Counted from the first letter of the stretch, positions 53,677 to 62,302 are shown. The stretch is DNA of 64,000 nucleotides from Flavobacteriaceae bacterium R38 (GCA_009901575.1 WXYP01000003.1:62001-126000), one strand, 5' to 3'. The notes: generated by a model not told the origin, from the letters alone. A program made the numbers and translations.

Positions 53677-53719
53677 AAAAAACAAATCTCGAAAAGTAGG
53701 ATTCGAGATTTGTTTTTTA
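53677..53719. terminator. Terminator-like hairpin at the start of the left repeat block
   Basis: AAAACAAATCTCGAA (53679-53693) with its complement (53702-53716) and loop AAGTAGGA forms a long stem between A and T runs. The right block carries a hairpin in the same place with changed, still pairing bases (see 59991). Confidence 0.75.
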
Positions 53720-54350
53720 AACTATAGTAAATTAAAGTTTGGGGACTTTTACTATGTTATACTATTACCATTTTGACACTTCAAACATACTATGAGAAGA
53801 CGATGTATTAAAATTAATGTTGTGAAAGGGTTAAAAGTTGTGGTGAAATAGGAATATATGTCATTCCCGCGAAGGCGGGAATCTAAATAGATAGATGTAT
53901 AATTTAATTACCTTTTGTTTATTTTAGCTTGTTCTTATTAAGCTTTACTTGCTATTTTCAATACAAAATATATTTTCTGTTCATTTTGGCTTGATCCAAA
54001 ACGAACCAAAAAATCAAGACTGATTTTGAGTTTCTTGAAATACTACAAATAGTTTTTTCCTGCGCATTCCGAGTCACTTCGTTCGCGGAACACTCCACAG
54101 ACCATAGCTAAAAACTATTCTTGATTTCGTACGAAACACAAAATAGGTCGATTTCTTTAAAAGATGTTAAATAGTCAGATCTTTATTTTCAGAATAGATT
54201 GGCAAAAGTATCGAAACCCAGAGAGTGAAACGAACGCGATATTTTGACAATCGGTTCACATAGTGAAATTCCTAAAATAAAGTGCCCTTTTTATATTCCT
54301 TTTTAGGCAAGTAAAAAGGAATGAAGTAAAAATATATATCCTATTCACTT
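53677..54350. repeat. Left hairpin-rich non-coding repeat block
   Basis: About 670 bases without a gene. It opens with a terminator-like hairpin and the conserved CTATAGTAAATTAA, then TTTTGACACTTCAAACATAC (53770 area), a hairpin TTTTGGCTTGATCCAAAA (53984-54001), the segment GCATTCCGAGTCACTTCGTT (54063 area), AGAGTGAAACGAACGCG and a perfect hairpin at 54295-54322. The same elements, in the same order and direction, occur at 59988-61062. The two copies flank the CHAT-MATE segment. The origin is unclear: it may be a MITE-like composite or a decayed element; no transposase frame is seen. Stops in all frames argue against coding. Confidence 0.7.
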
Positions 54351-54424
54351 TTGATTGTTCTTGACTCTAATTGAACTAACAAGAATCTACATATAGATAG
54401 ATTCCTGCCTTCGCAGGAATGACA
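53859..54424. repeat. Segment bounded by inverted palindromic repeats
   Basis: One palindromic repeat (53859-53883) and its inverted relative (54400-54424), both of the 44616 family and with TGTCA/TGACA ends, enclose 516 bases of the left repeat block. The arms are imperfect (Cs replacing Ts in one), so they were probably inserted independently or diverged. It has the outer shape of a small inverted-repeat element. Confidence 0.5.
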
Positions 54425-54528
54425 TTGTGTTTGAGAAATAAATCCACTGATGTTATAACTAACGTCTTATAATTGAATTGAACTCTTCCTTTTTAAAGAG
54501 AAGGAATTAGTATATTACGTTTATAAAG

Positions 54529-54573
54529 AAAGATTACTTCGTCACAAATAAGATTTGCTCCTCGTAATGACGA
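54529..54573. repeat. Partial copy of the TCGTCATTGCGA element
   Basis: The right half of the 47753 element (AGATTACTTCGTC ... CTCGTAATGACGA) recurs here. It sits in the same non-coding gap as the left block. Confidence 0.6.
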
Positions 54574-54585
54574 TAAATCTATACC

Positions 54586-54620
54586 TGTCATTCCTGACGA
54601 ATGTAATGAGATCAGGAATC
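54586..54620. repeat. Palindromic repeat variant
   Basis: TGTCATTCCTGA...TCAGGAATC: a member of the 44616 family with an expanded centre, 35 bases long. It lies just before the end of the CHAT gene. Confidence 0.6.
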
Positions 54621-54676
54621 TGCTTAAATGTTTCCATACTCTTGCCTACCGAATTGAATTAGTAAAAAGTATAAAA

Positions 54677-57600
54677 CTAAGCTGCCATTCTTCTCTTTCT
54701 ATACCATAAACTACCACCAATTCCAATTAAAGCGATAGCTCCAAGTATCCAATACCAGTAAGAAAAATTGGAATCTAATGAAATAGGCTTAGGATCTCCC
54801 ACAATATAGAAGTTTCCCCAGTAAAACGGATTGGACCTTGCAGGATCTGCTGTTTTTAAATATTCCAGTTTAGCTTGTTGCAGGGCTTTGGGCTTAGACA
54901 TTCCTTCTTTAAGATTGGCATAGAAATACTTCATCAGTTCTGGAGCCGTATCATCAGCGACTTCCCAACTGCTGAGTAGCAAACTTTTAGTTCCTGCATA
55001 TTGAAAAGCATTCCCAAGACTCATAATGCCTTCTCCTTTGGCAATTTTTCCTGTTCCGGTATTACAGGCACTCAGCACAGTAAGTTCAGCAGGAACATGA
55101 AGTGCAAAGAGCTCATGACTATAGAGTAGATTATCTTCAATAGTATCATTACTCTTGGTAAAAAAGAGTTTAGAGTTTTGCGGATTTTCATTATCCACTT
55201 CTCCATGTAGAGCCAGATGTACAATCCCGTATCTGTCAGCATCTTTTTTAAAGTTAGCCTCCACGGCTTCTTTTCCGTAATAATATACTCCATCTACAAT
55301 ATCAGAGATCGCTTTGATTTCTTTACGAGTTCCTGGAAGATCTTCTCCTGCATCACGAAGAGTACCCAGTCGCATGACATTACCATCAGCAAGGGCAGTA
55401 GTATCGGCATAGGAAAAGGCAAGGGCTTGATTTAAAACTTTAGACTTATCAAAATCGGGACGATTAAACAAAAGATTAGCAGAATTGGCATAACTGATGG
55501 CATATGTATTCAGTAGATAAGGCAGCTGTTGTGGATTACGGGAATCAGTATCCTTAGATAACAGTAAATCAAAATTAAGATGCCAAAGGGGTCCGTCAGG
55601 AACAATGATAAGATGCTCCCCTACTAAAAGATCAGCAATAGGAGAAATAAGCTCCTGATACAAAGTTCGACTCATTTTTTTATAGGAGACCAGATTTTTT
55701 TGACTAAGAGCATTACGTTGCTGTTCTACTTTAGCGAGCAGACTATCAGTAGATAGTTCTTTGACATCGAACTTGTTTTTAGAGATGACAAAGGCATAGG
55801 TAAGAGAATCGGCAGTGAAATACTCCAATAGTGTAGTATTGTCATTTAACTTCTGTTGAACCTGGGAAACAGAAATTACAGCATGGTCATATTTAAGCTG
55901 ATGATACTTGGGATAGTCTTTTTGAAAGACTTCAGTTAAAGAATCATACCTACGATTGATAGTAAAGAGCTTATCTTCAAAAGAAGCTAAAACAGTAGAA
56001 TCAGCCTTTTCTTTATCCTGTTCTTCTGTAATTCTTGATTGATAATAAGCCCGCCTGCTTTTTAATGTGCTTTCTAAATTAACTAAAGAATCAGATAAAC
56101 CAGAAAACTGTTTTGCTTTACTAGCAGATAGTATTTCTTCTAAGACATCTGCATGGCTTTTCTCTGAATAATAGAAAGCTTTTTTTAAGGTTTCTATATT
56201 TTCTTTTTTAGTATTCAAGAGATAATTAGCACGAATTGAACTGGGATAAATTTCTTCTCCGATTTTGGAAAATTCTAACCGATCCTCATACCTGGTAAAT
56301 ATTTGTTTTAAAGTATCAATTCGTTTTTCAGCTTTTTTATATGTAGTTATACTTTTGTTTAAATCATTAATGCCATTATTTTTCAAATATAGCTGTAAAT
56401 GAATATTGCTTATTGAAGCTAGGGTCTGTAATAAATAATCACCATTACCGCTTTTATAAATTTTGATTTGAGATTCTTTTTTATCCTTTTGATTAAGAAT
56501 TGTTAATGACTTTTCATAATATGCTAATGCTTTTTTAAACTCTTTTTTTTTGAAGTATAAAGAGCCGATGTCATTTAGAGTAGCAGCCGCAAAAGGGTGT
56601 TTTTCACCATATAGTTTAATGCGATTCTCTAATTCTATTTGATAATTTTCTATGGCAGAATCAAAATCTTTTAATCCTAGAAATGCATTAGCTAATCCAG
56701 AATATGTTCCCAAAGGTGTTTTATTAGCTGTTTTAAAAAGAACCGAGTTAATATGTATTGCTTTGTTGAAATGGAATTTTGCTTTTTTATAATCCTTTTT
56801 TGAAATGTAAAGACTTCCTATTCCTGTATGTTCTTCCATTACTCTATAATGATTTTCTGAAAAGACATTTGTAAAGATTAATAGGGCTTTTTTTTTAAAA
56901 TCTAAAGCTTTGTCTAAATTTCCGATTGCATGATAAGTTAATCCCAAGTAATCATAAGTAGGGGCCAAATACCTTTCATTTAGTATAGTTTTTTCTTTTG
57001 CACTTAATACATTAATAAAATAATCTAGAGCTTTTTTATATTCCCCATTACTAAGATAGACAAGAGCTATATTTTCTTTAGTTCTAAGTATGCTAATATG
57101 ATTTTCATATAGAATTTTTTCTTTAAGCGCTAATGTTTTTTCATAAAAAAATAAAGCTTTATCAACCTCAAATAATAAGTAATTTACAACGCCCAGATTA
57201 TTATAGATGACTATTAAATTTTGGTGATTTTCACCATATTCTTTTATTTGAATTTCTAAAGCTGTATTGTAAAGATCTATAGCTTTTTCATATTCTTTAG
57301 AATAATCATGAATTAAGGCATAAGTCAGAAATAATTTCCCAATGTTTTTTTTATGCAAATCATAATCATTTTTTGCTATATAGATGGCTTTTTCAAGCGA
57401 AGCTTTTGCTTTTTCAAAATTTCCAAGCCTAAGATGTGCGACTCCTATTTGGTCAAGAGTTAATACAGATTTTCGACTTTTATCTAAAGAAATTTGATTT
57501 AATAAATCTAATGCTTTCTCGAAATTGGCTAATCCTTCTTTAAAGGATGAAATGAAAAGAGAATAGCGTCCTAAATTATAATAAGCATCCGCTTGTTCTT

Positions 57601-57943
57601 CATTAGGGGTTGATAATTTTGTGCTACTGATATCAAATGCTTTGTTAATATTAATAAGCATATTTTTTGAATCAGCAGTTTCTCTGTAATTTTTTACTAT
57701 TTGATTATAACTTCTGGCGACTTGCTTCCAAGCTTCTATTTTTTTATAAATAGAAATCGCTTTTTTAAGTTTTGGGATAGCATTTTTAAAATCTCTTTTT
57801 TCAAATAAAGAATCTGCTTTTTGATAATATTCCCAGGCTTGTAGAGTATCCTTTTCTATTTGTGCATTAACCAGGTTAAAAGAAAGAGATATAAAAAGGA
57901 TGAATATTAATTGTATTGGAGGGCAAATTTTAAAAGAAATCAT
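54677..57943 (-). CDS. Exported TPR-CHAT caspase-like protein
   Basis: This 1088-residue protein has a signal peptide (residues 1-28, SLSFNLVNAQ), at least a dozen TPR units (about 30-560), a helical linker (about 560-760), and a C-terminal CHAT domain with the catalytic dyad H913 (HLALHGEVDN) and C960 (LSACNTGTGK), 47 residues apart. It ends with one hydrophobic helix and a basic tail (WYWILGAIALIGIGGSLWYR then KRRMAA), so the CHAT part is predicted outside the cytoplasm, held in the membrane. CHAT proteins are caspase relatives; some (Csx29) are activated in CRISPR defence, but none is near here. Substrate and trigger are unknown. A TAnnTTTG box (57968-57975) lies upstream. Confidence 0.88.
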   Translation of the reverse strand: MISFKICPPIQLIFILFISLSFNLVNAQIEKDTLQAWEYYQKADSLFEKRDFKNAIPKLKKAISIYKKIEAWKQVARSYNQIVKNYRETADSKNMLININKAFDISSTKLSTPNEEQADAYYNLGRYSLFISSFKEGLANFEKALDLLNQISLDKSRKSVLTLDQIGVAHLRLGNFEKAKASLEKAIYIAKNDYDLHKKNIGKLFLTYALIHDYSKEYEKAIDLYNTALEIQIKEYGENHQNLIVIYNNLGVVNYLLFEVDKALFFYEKTLALKEKILYENHISILRTKENIALVYLSNGEYKKALDYFINVLSAKEKTILNERYLAPTYDYLGLTYHAIGNLDKALDFKKKALLIFTNVFSENHYRVMEEHTGIGSLYISKKDYKKAKFHFNKAIHINSVLFKTANKTPLGTYSGLANAFLGLKDFDSAIENYQIELENRIKLYGEKHPFAAATLNDIGSLYFKKKEFKKALAYYEKSLTILNQKDKKESQIKIYKSGNGDYLLQTLASISNIHLQLYLKNNGINDLNKSITTYKKAEKRIDTLKQIFTRYEDRLEFSKIGEEIYPSSIRANYLLNTKKENIETLKKAFYYSEKSHADVLEEILSASKAKQFSGLSDSLVNLESTLKSRRAYYQSRITEEQDKEKADSTVLASFEDKLFTINRRYDSLTEVFQKDYPKYHQLKYDHAVISVSQVQQKLNDNTTLLEYFTADSLTYAFVISKNKFDVKELSTDSLLAKVEQQRNALSQKNLVSYKKMSRTLYQELISPIADLLVGEHLIIVPDGPLWHLNFDLLLSKDTDSRNPQQLPYLLNTYAISYANSANLLFNRPDFDKSKVLNQALAFSYADTTALADGNVMRLGTLRDAGEDLPGTRKEIKAISDIVDGVYYYGKEAVEANFKKDADRYGIVHLALHGEVDNENPQNSKLFFTKSNDTIEDNLLYSHELFALHVPAELTVLSACNTGTGKIAKGEGIMSLGNAFQYAGTKSLLLSSWEVADDTAPELMKYFYANLKEGMSKPKALQQAKLEYLKTADPARSNPFYWGNFYIVGDPKPISLDSNFSYWYWILGAIALIGIGGSLWYRKRRMAA

Positions 57944-57967
57944 TCTGGTGGTGATTAATTATTTTTA

Positions 57968-57975
57968 CAAAAATA
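57968..57975 (-). promoter_or_regulatory. -7 box of the CHAT gene
   Basis: TATTTTTG on the minus strand, 25 bases before the start codon, matches TAnnTTTG. No TTG -33 element was found, so confidence is low. Confidence 0.35.
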
Positions 57976-58018
57976 TTATTAAAATTGAAAAATATTATAT
58001 TTTATATAAGAAAAGTAA

Positions 58019-59344
58019 TCATTTCTTGCTCAAATACTTCTTCCTAAACTTAATGACTAAAGCACTGGCACGAATAAACATCCAGATTATAAAAGCAATC
58101 CAGATAGCATGAAGTTTTAAGTCAAAATAATCGCCAATAAAGAGTATCGGGCTAAAGCCTAAAAAAGTAGCGATCAACAACACATTTCTTAAGTATTTTA
58201 CCTCACCAAGGCCTTTAAAGATTCCGTCAAACATAAAAGCAATGGCATTAAGAGGCTGCATGAGGAGCACCATCCAAAATACAGAAGAAAATAACGATAA
58301 TACCATTACATCTTTATTAAAAAGTATTCCTATCTGGTTGTAGAATAGGCTACAGATTCCCATTAAGATCAGGGCAATAATTACAGAGTATTTACTAATA
58401 TCGATACTTAATAACCACAGCCTTTTATAATCTTTTGCTCCTAGTAATTTTCCTGAAATAGCATTTCCCGCGTTGGCATAACCATCAATAAAAAATGAGA
58501 AAAAGAGCCAGATATTCATTAAGATACTCTGTGCGGCAATATAATTTTTCCCGTAACTGGTAGCACATACATTTGCCAGGTAGATAGCAAAATTTAGAGC
58601 AGCAGTCCGAACAAAAAGATTAAGGCTCATTTTTATTAAAACCTTCATTTGCGGATTAATCTTTCGATACAATTTTAAATGAAAGTCGGTTTTCTTAAAA
58701 AAGAAGTAAAAAGCCATTATTAACATAATTACCTGTGCAGATAAGCTGGCGTAAGCGGCCCCTTTTAAATGCATGGCTGGAATTATTCCTTCAACCCCAT
58801 ATACTAGAGTGTAATCTAAAACAACATTTACAATTGCGCCTGCAATACTGCATTTCATTGCCCAAAACGTGTTTTGGAGTCCGCGAAAAACACCAAAGAG
58901 AGCAAAAGTGACCAGTGTAAACGGATACCCTATAGCACGTATCTGATAATATTCTGTAGCATAGCTGAGGATTAACCCTTCTGCATTATAGGCCCTGAAA
59001 ATCATATTGGCAAAAATTGCTGTGATGATGTAAATAAAAAGGCTTAATAAAAAATTGAAAAGGATAGCCTGAGGGACTAGAGTTTTTACTTCTTGTAATT
59101 TTCCTGCTCCTAAATGCTGAGAAACAATAGCCGAAATTGCAGTTTTGGTTTGTGCAATAATCCAGATAATAGCCGATAAAAAAGAACCCACGATTCCTGC
59201 TGCTGCAAGTGCTTCAACCGGATTCTCTTTTACATTTCCGATAATAGCGATATCGGTTAATGATATTAAAGGCTCAGCTATTCCGGCAATAATGGCAGGA
59301 ATTGCGAGTCGGTTTATTTCTTTAAAAGAGATTTTGGCGGTCAA
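58019..59344 (-). CDS. MATE-family efflux transporter
   Basis: A 441-residue inner-membrane protein with twelve predicted helices and MATE hallmarks: the N-terminal SFKEINRLAIPAIIAGIAEP, SLTDIAIIGNVKENP (residues 29-43), LGAGKLQEVKTLVPQAILFN near 78 and the second bundle QSILMNIWLFFSFFIDGYAN near 270. This DinF-like group exports drugs or cations by sodium or proton exchange. It is upstream of the CHAT gene on the same strand (75 bases between), so co-expression is possible. Confidence 0.9.
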   Translation of the reverse strand: MTAKISFKEINRLAIPAIIAGIAEPLISLTDIAIIGNVKENPVEALAAAGIVGSFLSAIIWIIAQTKTAISAIVSQHLGAGKLQEVKTLVPQAILFNFLLSLFIYIITAIFANMIFRAYNAEGLILSYATEYYQIRAIGYPFTLVTFALFGVFRGLQNTFWAMKCSIAGAIVNVVLDYTLVYGVEGIIPAMHLKGAAYASLSAQVIMLIMAFYFFFKKTDFHLKLYRKINPQMKVLIKMSLNLFVRTAALNFAIYLANVCATSYGKNYIAAQSILMNIWLFFSFFIDGYANAGNAISGKLLGAKDYKRLWLLSIDISKYSVIIALILMGICSLFYNQIGILFNKDVMVLSLFSSVFWMVLLMQPLNAIAFMFDGIFKGLGEVKYLRNVLLIATFLGFSPILFIGDYFDLKLHAIWIAFIIWMFIRASALVIKFRKKYLSKK

Positions 59345-59439
59345 GAAATACTGTAATTTTTAAAGAGTAAAGGTATAGAATAAGAAATTGTATTATAAAA
59401 AAAGTAACATAATAAATATTTAAATTTTTTAAACTGAAT

Positions 59440-59876
59440 TTATCTTCCTTTAAAACGTACGATTTGCCGACCCGATTTTCCTTTACTCAAGACAATATTT
59501 TCATCAGTTACGAGAAGGTCACGAATAGCTCCTGTTGATATTCCGGAAATAGAGGCCAATGTCTCTAATGACCGCCATCTGTATTTGCCGTTTTTTAGTG
59601 CATCAATTATTCTTTTATGAATGGCATCATTAACTATGTTTTGTGTCTTTTTGCTTTCCAATCCGCTTTGCTGAGCAATAATACTCTCGAATTCATCGAT
59701 TTTTTATTTAACACTTCGAATTCATTGTTAATCGGACTCACCTCTTCCTCTGCAAAGTATTTTTCACACCTGTCAAATTCGGCTTCAAAATCTTTTAGCT
59801 TGATTTTTTTTAAATAGGAAAAGAACTCCGAAGATGCATATCAGCCGGATTAAATAACCGATTAATTCATTGATGT
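59440..59876 (-). pseudogene. Frameshifted membrane protein with C-terminal winged-helix-like domain
   Basis: An intact 73-residue frame (59440-59661) codes for a small winged-helix-like domain (HKRIIDALKNGKYRWRSLET, then ASISGISTGAIRDLLVTDEN). Upstream, the same protein goes on in other frames: IDEFESIIAQQSGLESKK before it, IKLKDFEAEFDRCEKYFAEE in the +1 frame, and a hydrophobic helix (ELIGYLIRLICIFGVLFLF) in the first frame. The frame changes are at an A8 run (59804-59811) and an A6 run (59700-59705) and cancel each other. No start ATG is seen. It is either a decayed gene or, if the runs are misread, an intact membrane-anchored protein with a DNA-binding-like tail. Confidence 0.6.
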
Positions 59877-59987
59877 TTTTAAATAAATCTGTTTCCTTTA
59901 TAATAAAAGATACTTTATAACTTTTTTAATTTTAAGATAATAAAGAGAACAAAAAGGAACTTAAGCATAAGACAGAAATAGGGAAAA

Positions 59988-61062
59988 TAAAAAAACCTCG
60001 AAAAGTAAGATTCGAGGTTTTGTTTGTTAAACTATAGTAAATTAAGGTTTGAGGCTGTTTTTACTATATAATACTATTACCATTTTGACACTTCAAACAT
60101 ACCACGAGAAGACGATTAATTAAAATTAATGTTGTGAAAAGGTAGAAAGTTGTTGTGAAACTTATATTTTATTCATTTTGGATCAAGCCAAAATGAACCA
60201 AAAGATCAAGACTGATTTTAAGTTTCTTGAAATACTACAAATAGTTTTTCTCTTGCGCATTCCGAGCTACTTCGTTTGCGGAACGCTCCACAAGCCATTG
60301 CTAAAAACTATTTTTGATTTCGTACAAAACACAAAATAGGTCGGTTTCCGAAAACATTTGTAGATAGTGTTTCCTTTTTCCGCAGCATAGATTGAAAAAA
60401 GCCTCGGTGGTACTCGAAAATAGCATTGCTATTTTTGGCGAGGTTTTAAAATCGATTCTTCTGCATCAATAATATGCAGAAGAAATGCCTCTGGAAAAAG
60501 CATCCTTTTTAGATTCCTTTTTGGATGAGCAAAAAGGGATAAGATAAAAATATCTTTTCTATTTATTTCATTTTTGTCTTGACATATCCCGATAGCTATC
60601 GGGACGAACCAACCCGCCCGAACGCCCGCCTTGCCTTTCGGGCAGATGCTGTTCGGTACGGGCAGGAAAGTCAAGAGGCTTTCAAGATTTTGTTCTCCCC
60701 TTGAGGGGAGAAAACAAGTGGGGTGTTTTTTAAATCATGCTTCCAACATGACGCACTTCCACTTGCTTTACAGCTAGTTCTGGGAAATCTTCGATTTTCT
60801 TACTAAGAAATATGTATGATAGTGATACTAAGTAATTAGATCTTTATTTTTAGAATAGAGAGGCAAGAATAGCGAAGCTCAGAGAGTGAAACGAACGCGG
60901 TATTTTGCATCGCGGTTCACGCAGTGAAATTCCTAATCCCGATAGCTATCGGGAAAAGCGTCTTTTTTGTGACTCTTTTTGGACGAGCAAAAAGAGGCAG
61001 GGAAACTGTAAAATAAATATTTACTTTGAATCTTCGATTTCTTTGGACAAGCAAAAAGAAAT
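59988..61062. repeat. Right hairpin-rich non-coding repeat block
   Basis: About 1.07 kb without a supported gene, forming the main part of the gap 59877-61252. It parallels the left block: the terminator-like hairpin, the CTATAGTAAATTAA and TTTTGACACTTCAAACATAC segments, the TTTTGG...CCAAAA hairpin (here with its loop reversed, 60176-60193), the GCATTCCGAG region and the AGAGTGAAACGAACGCG region. About 470 extra bases (60370-60840) lie between, containing TCCCGATAGCTATCGGGA (60587-60604; again 60937-60954) and further hairpins. An open frame at 60429-60674 in it is not a believable gene. Confidence 0.7.
59991..60025. terminator. Terminator-like hairpin at the start of the right repeat block
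   Basis: AAAACCTCGAA pairs with its complement (60011-60021) around loop AAGTAAGA. Relative to the left copy, one base pair has changed on both sides (T-A to C-G), so pairing is kept. Confidence 0.7.
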
Positions 61063-61252
61063 AAAAGAGAAATAAGTTTTATCCTTTATTTACTCAATAT
61101 TATTTAGCTTTCTGATCTTATAGTCTTTAATCAAGAAACTAATAATTTAATATAATCAACAACATTTGTATTATCACAAATCCCCATAAAAATTTTACAT
61201 ATTAATCACTACCTTTAATGACCTTAAAAAAGATCATTAAACACTATACATC

Positions 61253-62161
61253 ATGTTAAAAATACAGAACGTGAAATGCCTTGCGTTTACACTAGCTATT
61301 AGTACAACAGTTTTATTTTCCTGTAAACAAGAAGCTTCTAAAAAAGAAGAAGTTAAAGAAGATACAACCAATGCCGATTTAAAAGAAGCGCTTACTTTAT
61401 ATGCTTCTTTTGATAACGGAGTTGATGCTGATTTTGCCTTAGGTGATGCCCGTATGTATACCGTACCCAACAGAAGAGCTCGTGACTCTGCTCAAATAGG
61501 ATTACACAAACCTGATATCAGCAGGCAAGCAGGAAAAGGGAAGTATGGTTACGGACTTCAATTTACAGAGCGTAGCCGAGGAAATATCTATTATCCGAGT
61601 GAAAAAAATATTGCCTATAGCGCAGATAACTGGAGTGGTGCTATTTCTTTTTGGCTGAGTTTAGATCCGGAAACCGATTTAGAACCTGGCTATTGTGATC
61701 CCATTCAGATTACCGATGTCAGCTATAACGATGCTGCTATCTGGGTAGATTTTACAAAAGATAATCCGCGTGATTTCAGATTAGGAGTAATCGGAGACCG
61801 TGAAATTTGGAATCCGAATCCGGATGGTCCTGATAATGAAAATTCAATCTTTCATGAACGTCTTACAGGAGTTAAAAACCCTCCTTTTGATACTGGTAAA
61901 TGGACACATATCCTGATTAATTTTTCTGGGTTAAACACAGGTAACGGACAAGCATCGCTTTATATGGATGGGGAGCATAAAGGTACCCGTACCAATATTG
62001 ATACTCCTTTTACCTGGGATCTGGCACTTTCGAATATTTATTTAGGACTTGGTTATATCGGACTTATGGATGATTTATCTATTTATAACAGAAGCCTAAC
62101 CGATAAAGAAATTGCTACACTTTACGGTTTAGAAAACGGAGTGCAAACTATTTTAGAATAA
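61253..62161 (+). CDS. LamG-domain lipoprotein
   Basis: The 302-residue protein is a predicted lipoprotein (STTVLFSCKQE, lipid Cys about 24) with a short charged linker (EASKKEEVKEDTTNADLKEA) and a concanavalin-like LamG domain (about 45-300): GYGLQFTERSRGNIYYPSEK, SGAISFWLSLDPETD, WTHILINFSGLN and IGLMDDLSIYNRSLTDKEIA, the last being the typical LamG ending. It probably binds sugars on the cell surface. The neighbouring gene at 62303 codes for a sortilin-like exported protein. An inverted repeat (TTAATGA...TCATTAA, 61214 region) lies just upstream. Confidence 0.85.
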   Translation: MLKIQNVKCLAFTLAISTTVLFSCKQEASKKEEVKEDTTNADLKEALTLYASFDNGVDADFALGDARMYTVPNRRARDSAQIGLHKPDISRQAGKGKYGYGLQFTERSRGNIYYPSEKNIAYSADNWSGAISFWLSLDPETDLEPGYCDPIQITDVSYNDAAIWVDFTKDNPRDFRLGVIGDREIWNPNPDGPDNENSIFHERLTGVKNPPFDTGKWTHILINFSGLNTGNGQASLYMDGEHKGTRTNIDTPFTWDLALSNIYLGLGYIGLMDDLSIYNRSLTDKEIATLYGLENGVQTILE

Positions 62162-62168
62162 ACTTATG

Positions 62169-62222
62169 TGTCATCCCGAGCGCAGACGAGGGATAGACTT
62201 CTCGACTGCGCTCGAAGTGACA
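62169..62222. repeat. TGTCA-ended hairpin between the LamG and sortilin-like genes
   Basis: TGTCATCCCGAGCGCAG and CTGCGCTCGAAGTGACA form a 54-base hairpin with TGTCA/TGACA ends, distantly like the 44616 family. Another short GC-rich palindrome follows (CCTGCTGGACGGGCAGG, 62242 region). No T run is present. Confidence 0.65.
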
Positions 62223-62302
62223 ATCAGGTTTCGTGTCCCCGCCTGCTGGACGGGCAGGAAGCACGGAATGACATCCAACTGACTAATCAACACAAAATCA
62301 AA

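Noticed and set aside
53677-54676. Degenerate transposase or retron in the left repeat block
   Set aside because: Stops in all frames and no recognisable transposase or reverse-transcriptase motif; only hairpins and short shared segments.
54677-57943. CHAT protein as part of a CRISPR-linked (Craspase) system
   Set aside because: No cas gene or CRISPR array is in the window and the protein has a signal peptide, unlike Csx29.
59700-59811. Programmed ribosomal frameshifting at the A runs
   Set aside because: The A6 context does not give a canonical -1 slippery heptamer and no stimulatory structure or start codon was seen; decay or misread runs are simpler.
60429-60674. 81-residue open frame in the right repeat block
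   Set aside because: It lies entirely in repeated non-coding sequence with hairpins, has no signal of protein-like composition and contains the palindrome TCCCGATAGCTATCGGGA; read as chance.
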